A stretch of DNA of 64,000 nucleotides from Paenibacillus rhizophilus (lineage in GTDB: Bacteria > Bacillota > Bacilli > Paenibacillales > Paenibacillaceae): contig NZ_RQPI01000016.1 in NCBI RefSeq assembly GCF_003854965.1, forward strand, positions 1-64,000, read 5' to 3'. Positions 7,733-16,213 of the stretch are shown in pieces. The notes under the pieces were generated by a model that saw nothing but the letters and a program-made list of their open reading frames with translations, searched no databases and was not told the DNA's origin. Numbering within the stretch: position 1 is the first letter of the stretch; the number at the start of each line of letters is the position of its first letter. The translations under genes and the position numbers were made by a program.

Positions 7733-8942
7733 CGAAGGGGCAATCCATCCCCAAAAAGCGGCCGGTAAAAGAGTCGTTTTAAGCGTATTCAATCCCAAGG
7801 TGGAGATTGCCTCCCAGTTTGAGCGGCTGGTCAAAGAATACGAGAAGGAAAATCCGGAAGTGGATATTCACATTCGGACAGTCGGCGGGGGTGCTGATGA
7901 CCGTGCGATGCTGATGACCCAATTTGCTGCCGGGAAAGGTCCGGATATTTATACGAACGGCGGATATGAGGAAGCCAGACTGTGGAAAGATTACCTGGAG
8001 GATTTGTCTGATCAGCCTTGGGTCGGAAATGCGTATAATTACGCGTTGGAACCGATCGAAATGGACGGTAAAATCTACGGTATGCCGATGAATGTGGAGG
8101 GCTATGGTTTTATTTATAATAAAGATTTGTTTGCGAAAGCGGGTATTAAGGAAACACCGAGAACACTCAGCGAATTAAAGGAAGTGTCGGAAAAGCTTAG
8201 GGCCATGAACATCACCCCTTTTTCAATCGGATACGCGGAAAAATGGATTCTTGGTGTATTCATGTTAAACCTCGCATTTGCGCATCAAGACAATCCTGAT
8301 GCTTTTATTAAGGGATTGACGGACGGAACACAAAAGTTTAAAGGAAACGAACAATTTACAGGGATGCTGCAACTGCTTGATCTAACCGTACAATATGGCA
8401 ACAAGAATCCGCTGACTATAGATTACAGTACGGCAGTCACCGGCTTTGCAACGGGTAAAACGGCGATGATCCAACAAGGAAACTGGATACAGCCGATGCT
8501 GGATAAAATCTCACCGAACATGAACATAGGGTTTTTCCCGATGCCGATTAGCGACGATGCGGTGAAAAATGATGCTTTGGCGATTGGCATTCCCAACAAC
8601 TGGGTCATTAACAAAAAAACAACCGATGTGAAGAAAGCGGAGGCTAAAAAATTCTTAAACTGGATGGTTTCTTCAGAACAAGGTAAAAGATTTATGACCG
8701 AGCAGTTTAAGTTTGTTCCCGCTTTTTCCAATATAGAGATCAAAAATCCGGACCCCCTTGCCGCTGATATTATCAAATACGTAAAAGAAGGAAAAATATT
8801 ATCCTGGAACTGGTTCAAATATCCTGCCGGAGTAAGCGATGAGTTTGGACCTGCCATGCAAGCTTATATCAATAAACAAATGAACAGGGAGGAGCTTCTG
8901 CAGGAATTCCAAAAATCTTGGAACAAATATTCGGAAAAATAG
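7659..8942 (+). CDS. ABC transporter sugar-binding lipoprotein (family 1 solute-binding protein)
   Basis: 427 residues with a short signal peptide ending in lipobox SLMAC (Cys at about 20), so it should be anchored outside the membrane. The body has the periplasmic-binding-protein fold typical of oligosaccharide importers (AAGKGPDIYTNG, IYGMPMNVEGYGFIYNKDL, KKFLNWMVSSEQGK). GTG at 7659 is chosen because GGGAGG (7645-7650) sits 8 bases upstream. No permease or ATPase gene follows; a terminator and then two secreted GH31 genes come instead. It may use permeases encoded elsewhere, or serve as a sensory partner for the adjacent two-component system. Confidence 0.9.
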   Translation: MGKAMKIMLTGVMFASLMACGEKNDEGAIHPQKAAGKRVVLSVFNPKVEIASQFERLVKEYEKENPEVDIHIRTVGGGADDRAMLMTQFAAGKGPDIYTNGGYEEARLWKDYLEDLSDQPWVGNAYNYALEPIEMDGKIYGMPMNVEGYGFIYNKDLFAKAGIKETPRTLSELKEVSEKLRAMNITPFSIGYAEKWILGVFMLNLAFAHQDNPDAFIKGLTDGTQKFKGNEQFTGMLQLLDLTVQYGNKNPLTIDYSTAVTGFATGKTAMIQQGNWIQPMLDKISPNMNIGFFPMPISDDAVKNDALAIGIPNNWVINKKTTDVKKAEAKKFLNWMVSSEQGKRFMTEQFKFVPAFSNIEIKNPDPLAADIIKYVKEGKILSWNWFKYPAGVSDEFGPAMQAYINKQMNREELLQEFQKSWNKYSEK

Positions 8943-8951
8943 GTAGGAACT

Positions 8952-8986
8952 GGCTGAGAATTTACCAAATTCTTAAGCCTTTTTTA
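8952..8986 (+). terminator. Rho-independent terminator after binding-protein gene
   Basis: GGCT plus AGAATTT pair with AAATTCT plus AGCC around a short loop (ACC), with a small internal loop, followed by TTTTTT. The rest of the gap to 9312 has no recognisable gene; it should hold the promoter of the GH31 genes, but I could not identify one with confidence. Confidence 0.75.
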
Positions 8987-9312
8987 TTTGTTAAATAACA
9001 CCATATCAAGCATGGAGTTGGGTTTCCTTATCCAAGACCTATATTTATATTGATGCCGCCTCACTTGCGCTTATGAACATTTAAATCCTTGATTCTTGTT
9101 CATATTTTGGCCTTTCCCCCGGATAATTGGCGAGTCCATTCAGAGGGCTATATCAATTTAGATACGTCCCCCCGCTCCTGTACCCGGTGCTGACGATTTG
9201 AGTCCTTGTCGCTATTGCTCGAAATCAGCTCGTTAACCTAACATGGAACATGAAATCGAAATACATAAATTGGCTTGAGCAGAGAGGGGGAGAGCAGAAG
9301 AAAGGGCAAAGC

Positions 9313-9345
9313 ATGACGAATTCATTGACAAGGAGAGAAACCTAA
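9313..9345 (+). CDS. Possible 10-residue leader peptide coupled to the GH31 gene
   Basis: ATG at 9313 is preceded by AAAGGG and opens a 10-codon frame (MTNSLTRRET). Its stop TAA overlaps the GH31 start in the arrangement TAATG. The ribosome site of GH31 (AAGGAGAG) lies inside this mini-frame. This geometry allows translational coupling. It may also be chance, since a frame this short carries no statistical weight. Confidence 0.25.
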   Translation: MTNSLTRRET

Positions 9346-11981
9346 TGAAACGAAAAAGAACGAAAAAAGCGGTAACCGCGCTATTGGCAACTGCTGTTCT
9401 ACTTTCAGGTAATGCCGTTTCACAGCTCTATCTCGCTCAACCTGTATTTGCGGACGATATGGTATTCCCGGTAGAAGCATTTAGACCGACCGATGACAGG
9501 CCGCTTGATAAAAGCCATCTGCAGCAGTCTATGACGGTGCAAAGCTTCGAGCAGTTGGACAATGGCGTAAAGCTTAATTTAGGCGCGCAGGAGGCTTACA
9601 TACGGATGCTTACATCCGATATGGCCAAAGTGTCGCTCTTGAACAAAGGCGACAAAGAATATACCTCTGTGGGGATCGCCAAAACGGACTGGTCCGCTCC
9701 TAAATTCAAAGTGAAGGAAGACGACAAGAGAATCGTCATTACAACCGACAGCTTGACCGTGGACATCAAGAAAAGCCCGTTTGGAATCAAATATATGGAT
9801 AAAGACGGAAACGTCATTAACGAGGATGGGGAGCAAGGGATCGGTTACGAAAACGGGAAGCCTTACGTGTTCAAAAAGACCGATAACAACGAGAATTTCT
9901 ACGGGCTGGGCGAAAAAACCGACGGTTTGAACAAACGCGGCAAGGAAGAAGGCATCTGGCATCAGGACCCGTTCCCGTATGAGTCCAAATACATTTACCA
10001 ATCCGTTCCGTTCTTTATCGGGTTGAAAGACAAAAAGGCGTACGGCATTTTATTCGATAATACGTACCGCACTTATTACAATTTTGCCAAAGAAAGCGAT
10101 GATTACTATTACTTCTACGCCGACGGCGGCAAGCTGACCTATTACTTCTTCAATGGACCGCAGATTAAAGATGTCGTAGACCGTTATACCGATTTGACCG
10201 GCAAAATTCCCCTGCCGCCTGAATGGTCTTTGGGCTTCCATCAATCAAGCTGGGCGTATTCCCAAAACGACATGGAAGAAGTAGCCGCAGGGTATCGCGA
10301 AAAGAAAATTCCGGCGGATGGATTGTTTTTTGACATCGAATATATGGACGACTATAAAGCCTTTACGTGGGGGAAAAAAGTTCCCGATCCTGCAGGGCTG
10401 GGCAAACGTATGGAAGAGCAGGGTTTCCATCAAGTGAATATTTTCGATCCGGCGATTAGGGCCTTGCCGGGCTACAGTGTTTATGATGAAGGGACCGCGA
10501 AGGATCTCTGGGTTAAAAATCCCGACGGCACCGCCTTCCTTGGCAAGCTTTGGCCATGGAATCCGTCGGCCCCGCCTTCTTCCGTTTATCCGAATTTCCT
10601 GAAAAAGGAAACTCGCGATTGGTGGTCGATGCAGTACAAGCCGTTCTTTGACACAGGCATAGACGGTATTTGGAACGACGTGAACGAACCGGTCAGTTTT
10701 ATAGCCAAAGACCACTGGACGCTGCCGCTGGATGCTGTGCATGAGGATGATAACGGAGTCAAACATGCTCATGAAGAGGTCCATAACATTTACGCGCATT
10801 TGGAGGAAGAAGCGTCTTACAACGCATTCAAAAAACTCAAACCGAACGTCCGTCCGTTTGTATTGACGCGTGCCGGATATACGGGAACGCAGCGTTACGC
10901 CGCAACCTGGACCGGTGATAACCACAGCACCTGGGAACATCTCAGAATGTCGATTCCTATGAATGCGAATGTCGGATTGGCCGGTCATCCGTTTGTCGGC
11001 AATGACATCGGCGGATTCACCAAAAATAAACAATTGGGCGAAATCTGTACGCCGGAATTGTTTGCACGCTGGCTTGAGCTTGGCGCCTTCCTTCCGTTCT
11101 CTCGGGACCACTACAATAATGACGGTGACAGCCCGTCGGTTAAGCAAAACATCAATAGACAAGAACCGTGGCAGTTCGGCAAGGAAGTTGAGGATATCAG
11201 CCGTCAGTACATTTCCATGCGCTATGAATTGATGCCTTACCTGCAAAACGCGTTCAAACAAGCACACGAAACCGGGAATCTGATTCAGCAGCCGCTCGTA
11301 TTCCAGTTCCAGGATGATCCGAACACCTATAACAATGAAGACCAATTCATGTTCGGCGATTCACTGATGATTGCACCGGTTGTGGAAAAGGGCGCAACGT
11401 CCCGCAGCGTGTATTTGCCAACCGGCGTAAAATGGATCGACTACTGGACCGGCGAAGAGTTTGAGGGCGGCCAAACGATTACCAAACAAGCCGATCTCGG
11501 CACGCTTCCGCTCTACGTGAAGCAAAACTCGATCATCCCGCGCCGCGAAGTCCAGCAGTATGCCGGCGAGAAAAAGCTGACGAATCTGATTCTCGACACT
11601 TATCTTAACGGCAATGCTTCCTACAGCTACTACCAGGATGATGCGACTACAGAGGATTACACGAGAGGCGAGTTCAACGTAACCGACTTCCATGTGGAAA
11701 ACAAAGGGAACCATGTCGAATTCGAACAGGACAAGAAAGTTCAGAACTATGCATCCGACATTCAGTCCTACACGCTGAAGCTTCATGACGCTGTAGAACC
11801 GAAGAAAGTACAAGCTGCTAACAACAAGTATGCCAAAGCAGGCAGCGTGGAAGAATTGAATGGGCAAGAAAGAGCTTACTACTTCGATGCGAATGAACAT
11901 GTGCTGTATGTCAAAATTCCGGTAAATGAGAAACAGAAAGTGAAGATTCAAACTCAAGACGATGTGGACGGCGGCAAATAA
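9345..11981 (+). CDS. Secreted GH31 alpha-glucosidase/alpha-glucosyltransferase, copy 1
   Basis: 878 residues with a Sec signal peptide (KRKRTKK, hydrophobic core, likely cut after VFA near 36). The GH31 barrel has the nucleophile Asp at about 445 in GIWNDVNEP and the acid/base Asp at about 525 in TWTGDNHSTW. A beta-sandwich C-terminus follows (TSRSVYLP, WIDYWTGEEFEGG, TEDYTRGEF). The enzyme acts outside the cell on alpha-glucosidic links; hydrolysis and transglycosylation cannot be told apart from sequence alone. AAGGAGAG precedes the ATG. A close paralogue follows after 29 bases. Compared with that paralogue it has extra loops near the active site (PWNPSAPPSS and a GDSPSVKQN segment), which suggests a different substrate. 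Confidence 0.93.
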   Translation: MKRKRTKKAVTALLATAVLLSGNAVSQLYLAQPVFADDMVFPVEAFRPTDDRPLDKSHLQQSMTVQSFEQLDNGVKLNLGAQEAYIRMLTSDMAKVSLLNKGDKEYTSVGIAKTDWSAPKFKVKEDDKRIVITTDSLTVDIKKSPFGIKYMDKDGNVINEDGEQGIGYENGKPYVFKKTDNNENFYGLGEKTDGLNKRGKEEGIWHQDPFPYESKYIYQSVPFFIGLKDKKAYGILFDNTYRTYYNFAKESDDYYYFYADGGKLTYYFFNGPQIKDVVDRYTDLTGKIPLPPEWSLGFHQSSWAYSQNDMEEVAAGYREKKIPADGLFFDIEYMDDYKAFTWGKKVPDPAGLGKRMEEQGFHQVNIFDPAIRALPGYSVYDEGTAKDLWVKNPDGTAFLGKLWPWNPSAPPSSVYPNFLKKETRDWWSMQYKPFFDTGIDGIWNDVNEPVSFIAKDHWTLPLDAVHEDDNGVKHAHEEVHNIYAHLEEEASYNAFKKLKPNVRPFVLTRAGYTGTQRYAATWTGDNHSTWEHLRMSIPMNANVGLAGHPFVGNDIGGFTKNKQLGEICTPELFARWLELGAFLPFSRDHYNNDGDSPSVKQNINRQEPWQFGKEVEDISRQYISMRYELMPYLQNAFKQAHETGNLIQQPLVFQFQDDPNTYNNEDQFMFGDSLMIAPVVEKGATSRSVYLPTGVKWIDYWTGEEFEGGQTITKQADLGTLPLYVKQNSIIPRREVQQYAGEKKLTNLILDTYLNGNASYSYYQDDATTEDYTRGEFNVTDFHVENKGNHVEFEQDKKVQNYASDIQSYTLKLHDAVEPKKVQAANNKYAKAGSVEELNGQERAYYFDANEHVLYVKIPVNEKQKVKIQTQDDVDGGK

Positions 11982-12010
11982 TAATCCTCATTTTGAAGGA
12001 GAGAAACCAA

Positions 12011-14545
12011 ATGAAGCCGAAAAAGAAATGGGTGCCATTAATTTTAGCAGGTGCAGTCCTTCTCTCAGGCAATGCCGTTTCACAGCTTTATTCTCCCCAA
12101 ACAGCCTATGCGGAAGTCCAGCAGCCTGCTCCCGATACGCCGCTCAATAAAAACAAACTGCAGCAGCCGATGGCGGTGCAAAGCGTCGAGAAACTGGACA
12201 ATGGCGTCAAGCTTGATTTGGGCGGAGAGGAAGCTTATATCCGTCTGCTCACTTCCGATATGGCCAAGGTATCGATCTTAAACAAAGGCGAGGAAGAGTT
12301 TGTTTCTCCGGGGATCGCGAAAAAGGATTGGCCTGCTCCTAAATTCAAAGTGAAGGAAGACGACAAGAGAATCGTCATTACTACCGACAGCTTAACGGTA
12401 GACATCAAGAAAAGCCCGTTTGGAATCAAATATCTGGATAAAAACGGGAACGTAATTAATGAAGACGACATTAAAGGGTCCGGTTATGAAGACGGAAAGC
12501 CATACGTGTTCAAGAAAACGGACAAAACCGAAAACTTTTACGGTTTCGGCGAGCAGACCGGCGGTTTGAACAAACGCGGCTACGATATCGGTATGTGGAA
12601 TACGGATGCCTACTCCTATACGAAAAGCACGAAATATGTGTATGCCACCATTCCGTTTTTTATCGGTTTGAAGGGCGAGAAGGCGTACGGCCTTTTCTTC
12701 GATAATACGTACCGTTCCCATTTCAACATGGCTAAGGAAAGCGACGATTACTATTATTATTACGCCGATGGCGGAAAACTGACCTATTATTTTATTAACG
12801 GTCCGGAAATCAAAGACGTCGTGGACCGGTATACCGATTTGACCGGCAAGATCAATCTGCCGCCGGAATGGTCTCTCGGTTTTCAGCAGAGCAAATGGGG
12901 GTATTGGCAGGATGATATGGTCAGAGTGGCCAAAACATTCCGCGAAAAGCAAATTCCCGCCGATGCGATGTACGCGGATATCGATTATATGAATGACTAT
13001 CGCGTATTTACCTGGGGGCCGAAGTATCCCGATCCAGACAAGCTGAAGGCGGATATGGACAACCTGAATTTCAAATATGTCACGATCAACGATCCGGGCG
13101 TTAAAGTAGATGAAGGTTTTGATACTTATCAGGAAGGAACCAAGAACAACTTCTGGGTTAAAAATGCCGACGGCAGCCCCTATGTCGGTTATGTTTGGCC
13201 GGGCGACTCTGTTTTCCCTAACTTCCTGAAAACGGATGTCCGCGATTGGTGGGCAAAAAAGCACAAAGCGCTGTTTGACAAAGGGGTAGCCGGCATTTGG
13301 AACGACATGAACGAACCGGCCGTCTTTGGCGGTCCGGGCTGGTCCATGCCGCTCGATACCGTCTATGAGGCGGATGACGGCAGCAAAAAACAGAACAAAG
13401 AGATTCATAATATCTTTGGCCATCTGGAAAACGAAGCGGCGTACGAAGGATTCAAAGTGAACAAGCCGAACATTCGTCCGTTCGTGCTGACTCGCGCCGC
13501 CTATGCGGGAACCCAGCGTTACGCGGCCATCTGGACCGGCGATAATACAAGCAACTGGGATCATCTCCGCATGACAATCCCGATGAATTCGAATCTCGGA
13601 TTGTCCGGCGCAGCGTTTGTCGGCAACGATATCGGCGGCTTTGCGAAACCGACTTCGCAGGACATACCTTCGCCGGAACTGTTTGCCCGCTGGATCGAAG
13701 TCGGCGCTTTCGTTCCGTTCTCACGTGACCATTACAGTTGGGACAAGGAGCAGGAACCGTGGGCGTTCGGCAAGGAAGTGGAGGACATCAGCCGGAAATA
13801 TATTTCCCTGCGCTATGAACTTCTGCCATACCTGTATAATCAGTTCAAACATGCTCAGGAAAGCGGGCAGCCTGTACAGCAGCCGCTCGTCTACCATTTC
13901 CAGCATGATCCGAATACCTATAACAACGATGATCAGTACATGTTCGGCGATTCGCTAATGATCGCGCCTATAGTGAATCAAGGAGCAACGTCCCGCAGCG
14001 TGTATTTGCCGGCTGGCGTGAAATGGGTCGACTACTGGACCGGTGAAGAATTTGAGGGTGGCCAAACCATCACAAAACAAGCCGATCTCGGCACGCTTCC
14101 GATCTATGTGAAGCAGGACTCGATCATTCCTCGCCGCGAAGTTCAGCAGTATACAGGCGAGAAAAAGCTGACAAATCTGATTCTTGACACCTACCTTTCA
14201 GGCCAGGCTTCCTACAGCTTCTATGAAGACGATGCAAATACAGAGGATTACACGAGAGGCGAATTTAACGTTACCGACTTCCGTGTAGAGCAAAAAGGAA
14301 ATCACATCGAATTCGAGCAGGACAAAAAGACGCAAAATTACGCGTCTGACATCCAGTCCTACACGCTGAAGCTGCATGATGCCAAAGAGCCGAACAAAGT
14401 GCAGGCGGCTGATAACAAATACGGCAAAGCAAGCAGCCTTGACGAACTGAACCAACAAGAAAGCGGCTATTACTTCGATGCGGCAGCGAAAGTTCTGTAT
14501 GTTAAAATTCCCGCAAACGAAAGCCACAAAGTAAAAATCGATTAA
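12011..14545 (+). CDS. Secreted GH31 alpha-glucosidase/alpha-glucosyltransferase, copy 2
   Basis: 844 residues from the ATG at 12011, which is chosen over the in-frame TTG at 11993 because AAGGAGAG lies between them. A signal peptide probably ends at TAYA near residue 34. The nucleophile Asp is at about 432 in GIWNDMNEP, the acid/base Asp at about 511 in IWTGDNTSNW. Large stretches of the N- and C-terminal sandwich domains are nearly identical to the upstream enzyme, while the barrel differs much more. The pair therefore looks like a tandem duplication with divergent substrate pockets. It is probably co-transcribed with copy 1 and controlled by the upstream YesMN-type pair. Confidence 0.93.
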   Translation: MKPKKKWVPLILAGAVLLSGNAVSQLYSPQTAYAEVQQPAPDTPLNKNKLQQPMAVQSVEKLDNGVKLDLGGEEAYIRLLTSDMAKVSILNKGEEEFVSPGIAKKDWPAPKFKVKEDDKRIVITTDSLTVDIKKSPFGIKYLDKNGNVINEDDIKGSGYEDGKPYVFKKTDKTENFYGFGEQTGGLNKRGYDIGMWNTDAYSYTKSTKYVYATIPFFIGLKGEKAYGLFFDNTYRSHFNMAKESDDYYYYYADGGKLTYYFINGPEIKDVVDRYTDLTGKINLPPEWSLGFQQSKWGYWQDDMVRVAKTFREKQIPADAMYADIDYMNDYRVFTWGPKYPDPDKLKADMDNLNFKYVTINDPGVKVDEGFDTYQEGTKNNFWVKNADGSPYVGYVWPGDSVFPNFLKTDVRDWWAKKHKALFDKGVAGIWNDMNEPAVFGGPGWSMPLDTVYEADDGSKKQNKEIHNIFGHLENEAAYEGFKVNKPNIRPFVLTRAAYAGTQRYAAIWTGDNTSNWDHLRMTIPMNSNLGLSGAAFVGNDIGGFAKPTSQDIPSPELFARWIEVGAFVPFSRDHYSWDKEQEPWAFGKEVEDISRKYISLRYELLPYLYNQFKHAQESGQPVQQPLVYHFQHDPNTYNNDDQYMFGDSLMIAPIVNQGATSRSVYLPAGVKWVDYWTGEEFEGGQTITKQADLGTLPIYVKQDSIIPRREVQQYTGEKKLTNLILDTYLSGQASYSFYEDDANTEDYTRGEFNVTDFRVEQKGNHIEFEQDKKTQNYASDIQSYTLKLHDAKEPNKVQAADNKYGKASSLDELNQQESGYYFDAAAKVLYVKIPANESHKVKID

Positions 14546-14570
14546 TCGTATGGCGAGCATCAAATGAAAA

Positions 14571-14607
14571 ACGGGTTGGAGACATTGTCGCTCCAGCCTG
14601 TTTTTTT
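14571..14607 (+). terminator. Rho-independent terminator after the GH31 pair
   Basis: ACGGGTTGGAG and CTCCAGCCTGT pair over 11 bp with G-T wobbles around loop ACATTGTCG, followed by seven T. Confidence 0.8.
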
Positions 14608-14718
14608 ATGTTACGCCCAACTTGGCAGCGAAAGGGCTGGAAAGTTTACTCGCCGATCATGGGTGAGTGTCAAACCGTATCCAGATGATTCTAAAACTGA
14701 GGGCTCCTGTATGCTTTA

Positions 14719-14835
14719 GTGCATATGCACAATAAGATTCATCGGAATATCAATTGTTTAAGCTTCATAATGCAAATATAATGAAACCGTATTCAGGTAG
14801 TAATTTAATTCATTCACACAACCTACTATGTGAAT
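14719..14835 (+). promoter_or_regulatory. Promoter and candidate operators of the glycerate operon
   Basis: A good sigma-A promoter is visible: TTGTTT (14754-14759), 17-base spacer, TATAAT (14777-14782). Upstream lies the perfect palindrome GTGCATATGCAC (14719-14730), placed where an activator could bind. Downstream is an inverted repeat ATTCACA-N10-TGTGAAT (14812-14835). Either could be the target of the CdaR-type regulator encoded at 17393-18418; this is inference from position. Confidence 0.5.
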
Positions 14836-14890
14836 AATTGAACAAGGGAATTATGTTGATAATCATACATCACGAGGAGGATTTACAAGA

Positions 14891-16192
14891 ATGGACGCAG
14901 TAATGGATATTAGCTGGATTGGCGCGTTAGCTGGTCTGGCATTGGCAATCGTATTAATTTTGTTAAAATTGGCACCAACCTATGCACTGATTTTGGGAGC
15001 TATTGTGGGTGGTTTTATTGGGGGGGCCAACTTCGCAGAAATAATTAAAATCCTGATTACCGGTACACAGAGTGTTCAGGGGACAGTGATCCGGATTATC
15101 GCTGCGGGTGTTTTTGCCGGGGTAATGATGGAATCGGGAGCGGCGGAAACGATCGCGAAGGTTATTGTCGATAAGCTTGGCGGAACCAAGGCTATGTTCT
15201 CCCTTGCATTAGCTACTATGATTATCACAGCGGTAGGCGTCTTTATTCCTGTTGCTGTATTGATTGTCGCACCCATCGCACTGTCTGTCGGTAATAAAAT
15301 GGGCTACTCCAAGGTTGCCCTGCTGGTTGCTTTATCCGGCGGCGGAAAAGCAGGTAATATTATTTCACCGAATCCAAATACCATTGCCGCAGCGGGCGGA
15401 TTCAAGCTCGATGTGAACCAGGTGATGATCGGTGGACTGGTTCCTGCTCTATTCGGATTAACGGTAGCTGTAATTATAGCCTCCTTAATCAAATATAAAG
15501 GCACCAAAGTTACCGACGCTGAAGCTGCGGAATTGAAAAAGGCCAGCTCTGCGAATTTCCCGCCTTTATCGAAAGCACTGGTAACTCCGATTATCGCTGT
15601 TGTGCTCCTGATGATCAGCCCTATCGGTTCGATGCTGGGCGTTGATTTCCTTGCTTCACTGAAGATCGACTCCTTGTTTATCCTTCCTTTTGCAGGTATC
15701 GTGGGTTCCTTGGCGCTTGGCAAGAAGGATAAAATTGTAGATTACTGTACGGCAGGCTTAAATCGAATGACACCGACGATTCTGATCATTATCGGTGCTG
15801 GAGCGATCGGGGGATTAATTACAGCTTCAACCCTTCCTGCAGAAGTTGTTGCTCTTGTTAACGCCTCGGGGATTTCCGGTGTATTCCTTGCACCCATTGC
15901 AGGTGTGCTAATGGCGGCAGCCACAGCCTCCACTTCAACAGGTGTTATTCTGGCAACGGGTTCCTTCTCCAATGCCATCATTAGTACAGGGGTTGCACCT
16001 CTGTCGGCTGCAGTGATGACCCATACCGGTGCCACGGTAATCGACCACCTGCCGCATGGAACTTACTTCCATGTATCGCGTAATGCCATGGGCATGAGCA
16101 TGAAGGATAGAATGAGGGTTGCCCTGTTCGAAAGTATGATCGGTATTACAATGACGGTAGTAGCAATCATTATGTATGGATTTATCTTATAA
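14891..16192 (+). CDS. GntP-family permease, likely glycerate or gluconate:H+ symporter
   Basis: 433 residues with about 12 membrane segments and the GntP-family layout. Conserved parts include GGKAGNIISPNPNTIAAAGG and the late loop ATASTSTGVILATG and HTGATVIDHLPHGTYFH. GAGGAGG precedes the ATG. Its direct partner downstream is a glycerate kinase, so glycerate is the most likely substrate. Members of this family also carry gluconate and other sugar acids. Confidence 0.9.
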   Translation: MDAVMDISWIGALAGLALAIVLILLKLAPTYALILGAIVGGFIGGANFAEIIKILITGTQSVQGTVIRIIAAGVFAGVMMESGAAETIAKVIVDKLGGTKAMFSLALATMIITAVGVFIPVAVLIVAPIALSVGNKMGYSKVALLVALSGGGKAGNIISPNPNTIAAAGGFKLDVNQVMIGGLVPALFGLTVAVIIASLIKYKGTKVTDAEAAELKKASSANFPPLSKALVTPIIAVVLLMISPIGSMLGVDFLASLKIDSLFILPFAGIVGSLALGKKDKIVDYCTAGLNRMTPTILIIIGAGAIGGLITASTLPAEVVALVNASGISGVFLAPIAGVLMAAATASTSTGVILATGSFSNAIISTGVAPLSAAVMTHTGATVIDHLPHGTYFHVSRNAMGMSMKDRMRVALFESMIGITMTVVAIIMYGFIL

Positions 16193-16213
16193 AAGAAATG
16201 GAGAATCATAACT

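Noticed and set aside
10245..11345. Long minus-strand frame (366 codons) opposite the first GH31 gene
   Set aside because: It is antisense to a clear GH31 gene, has no ribosome site or recognisable domain, and a similar artefact occurs opposite the paralogue (12392-13564), as expected from codon bias of the real strand.
12392..13564. Long minus-strand frame (390 codons) opposite the second GH31 gene
   Set aside because: Same reason as the frame at 10245-11345; the sequence mirrors the coding strand.
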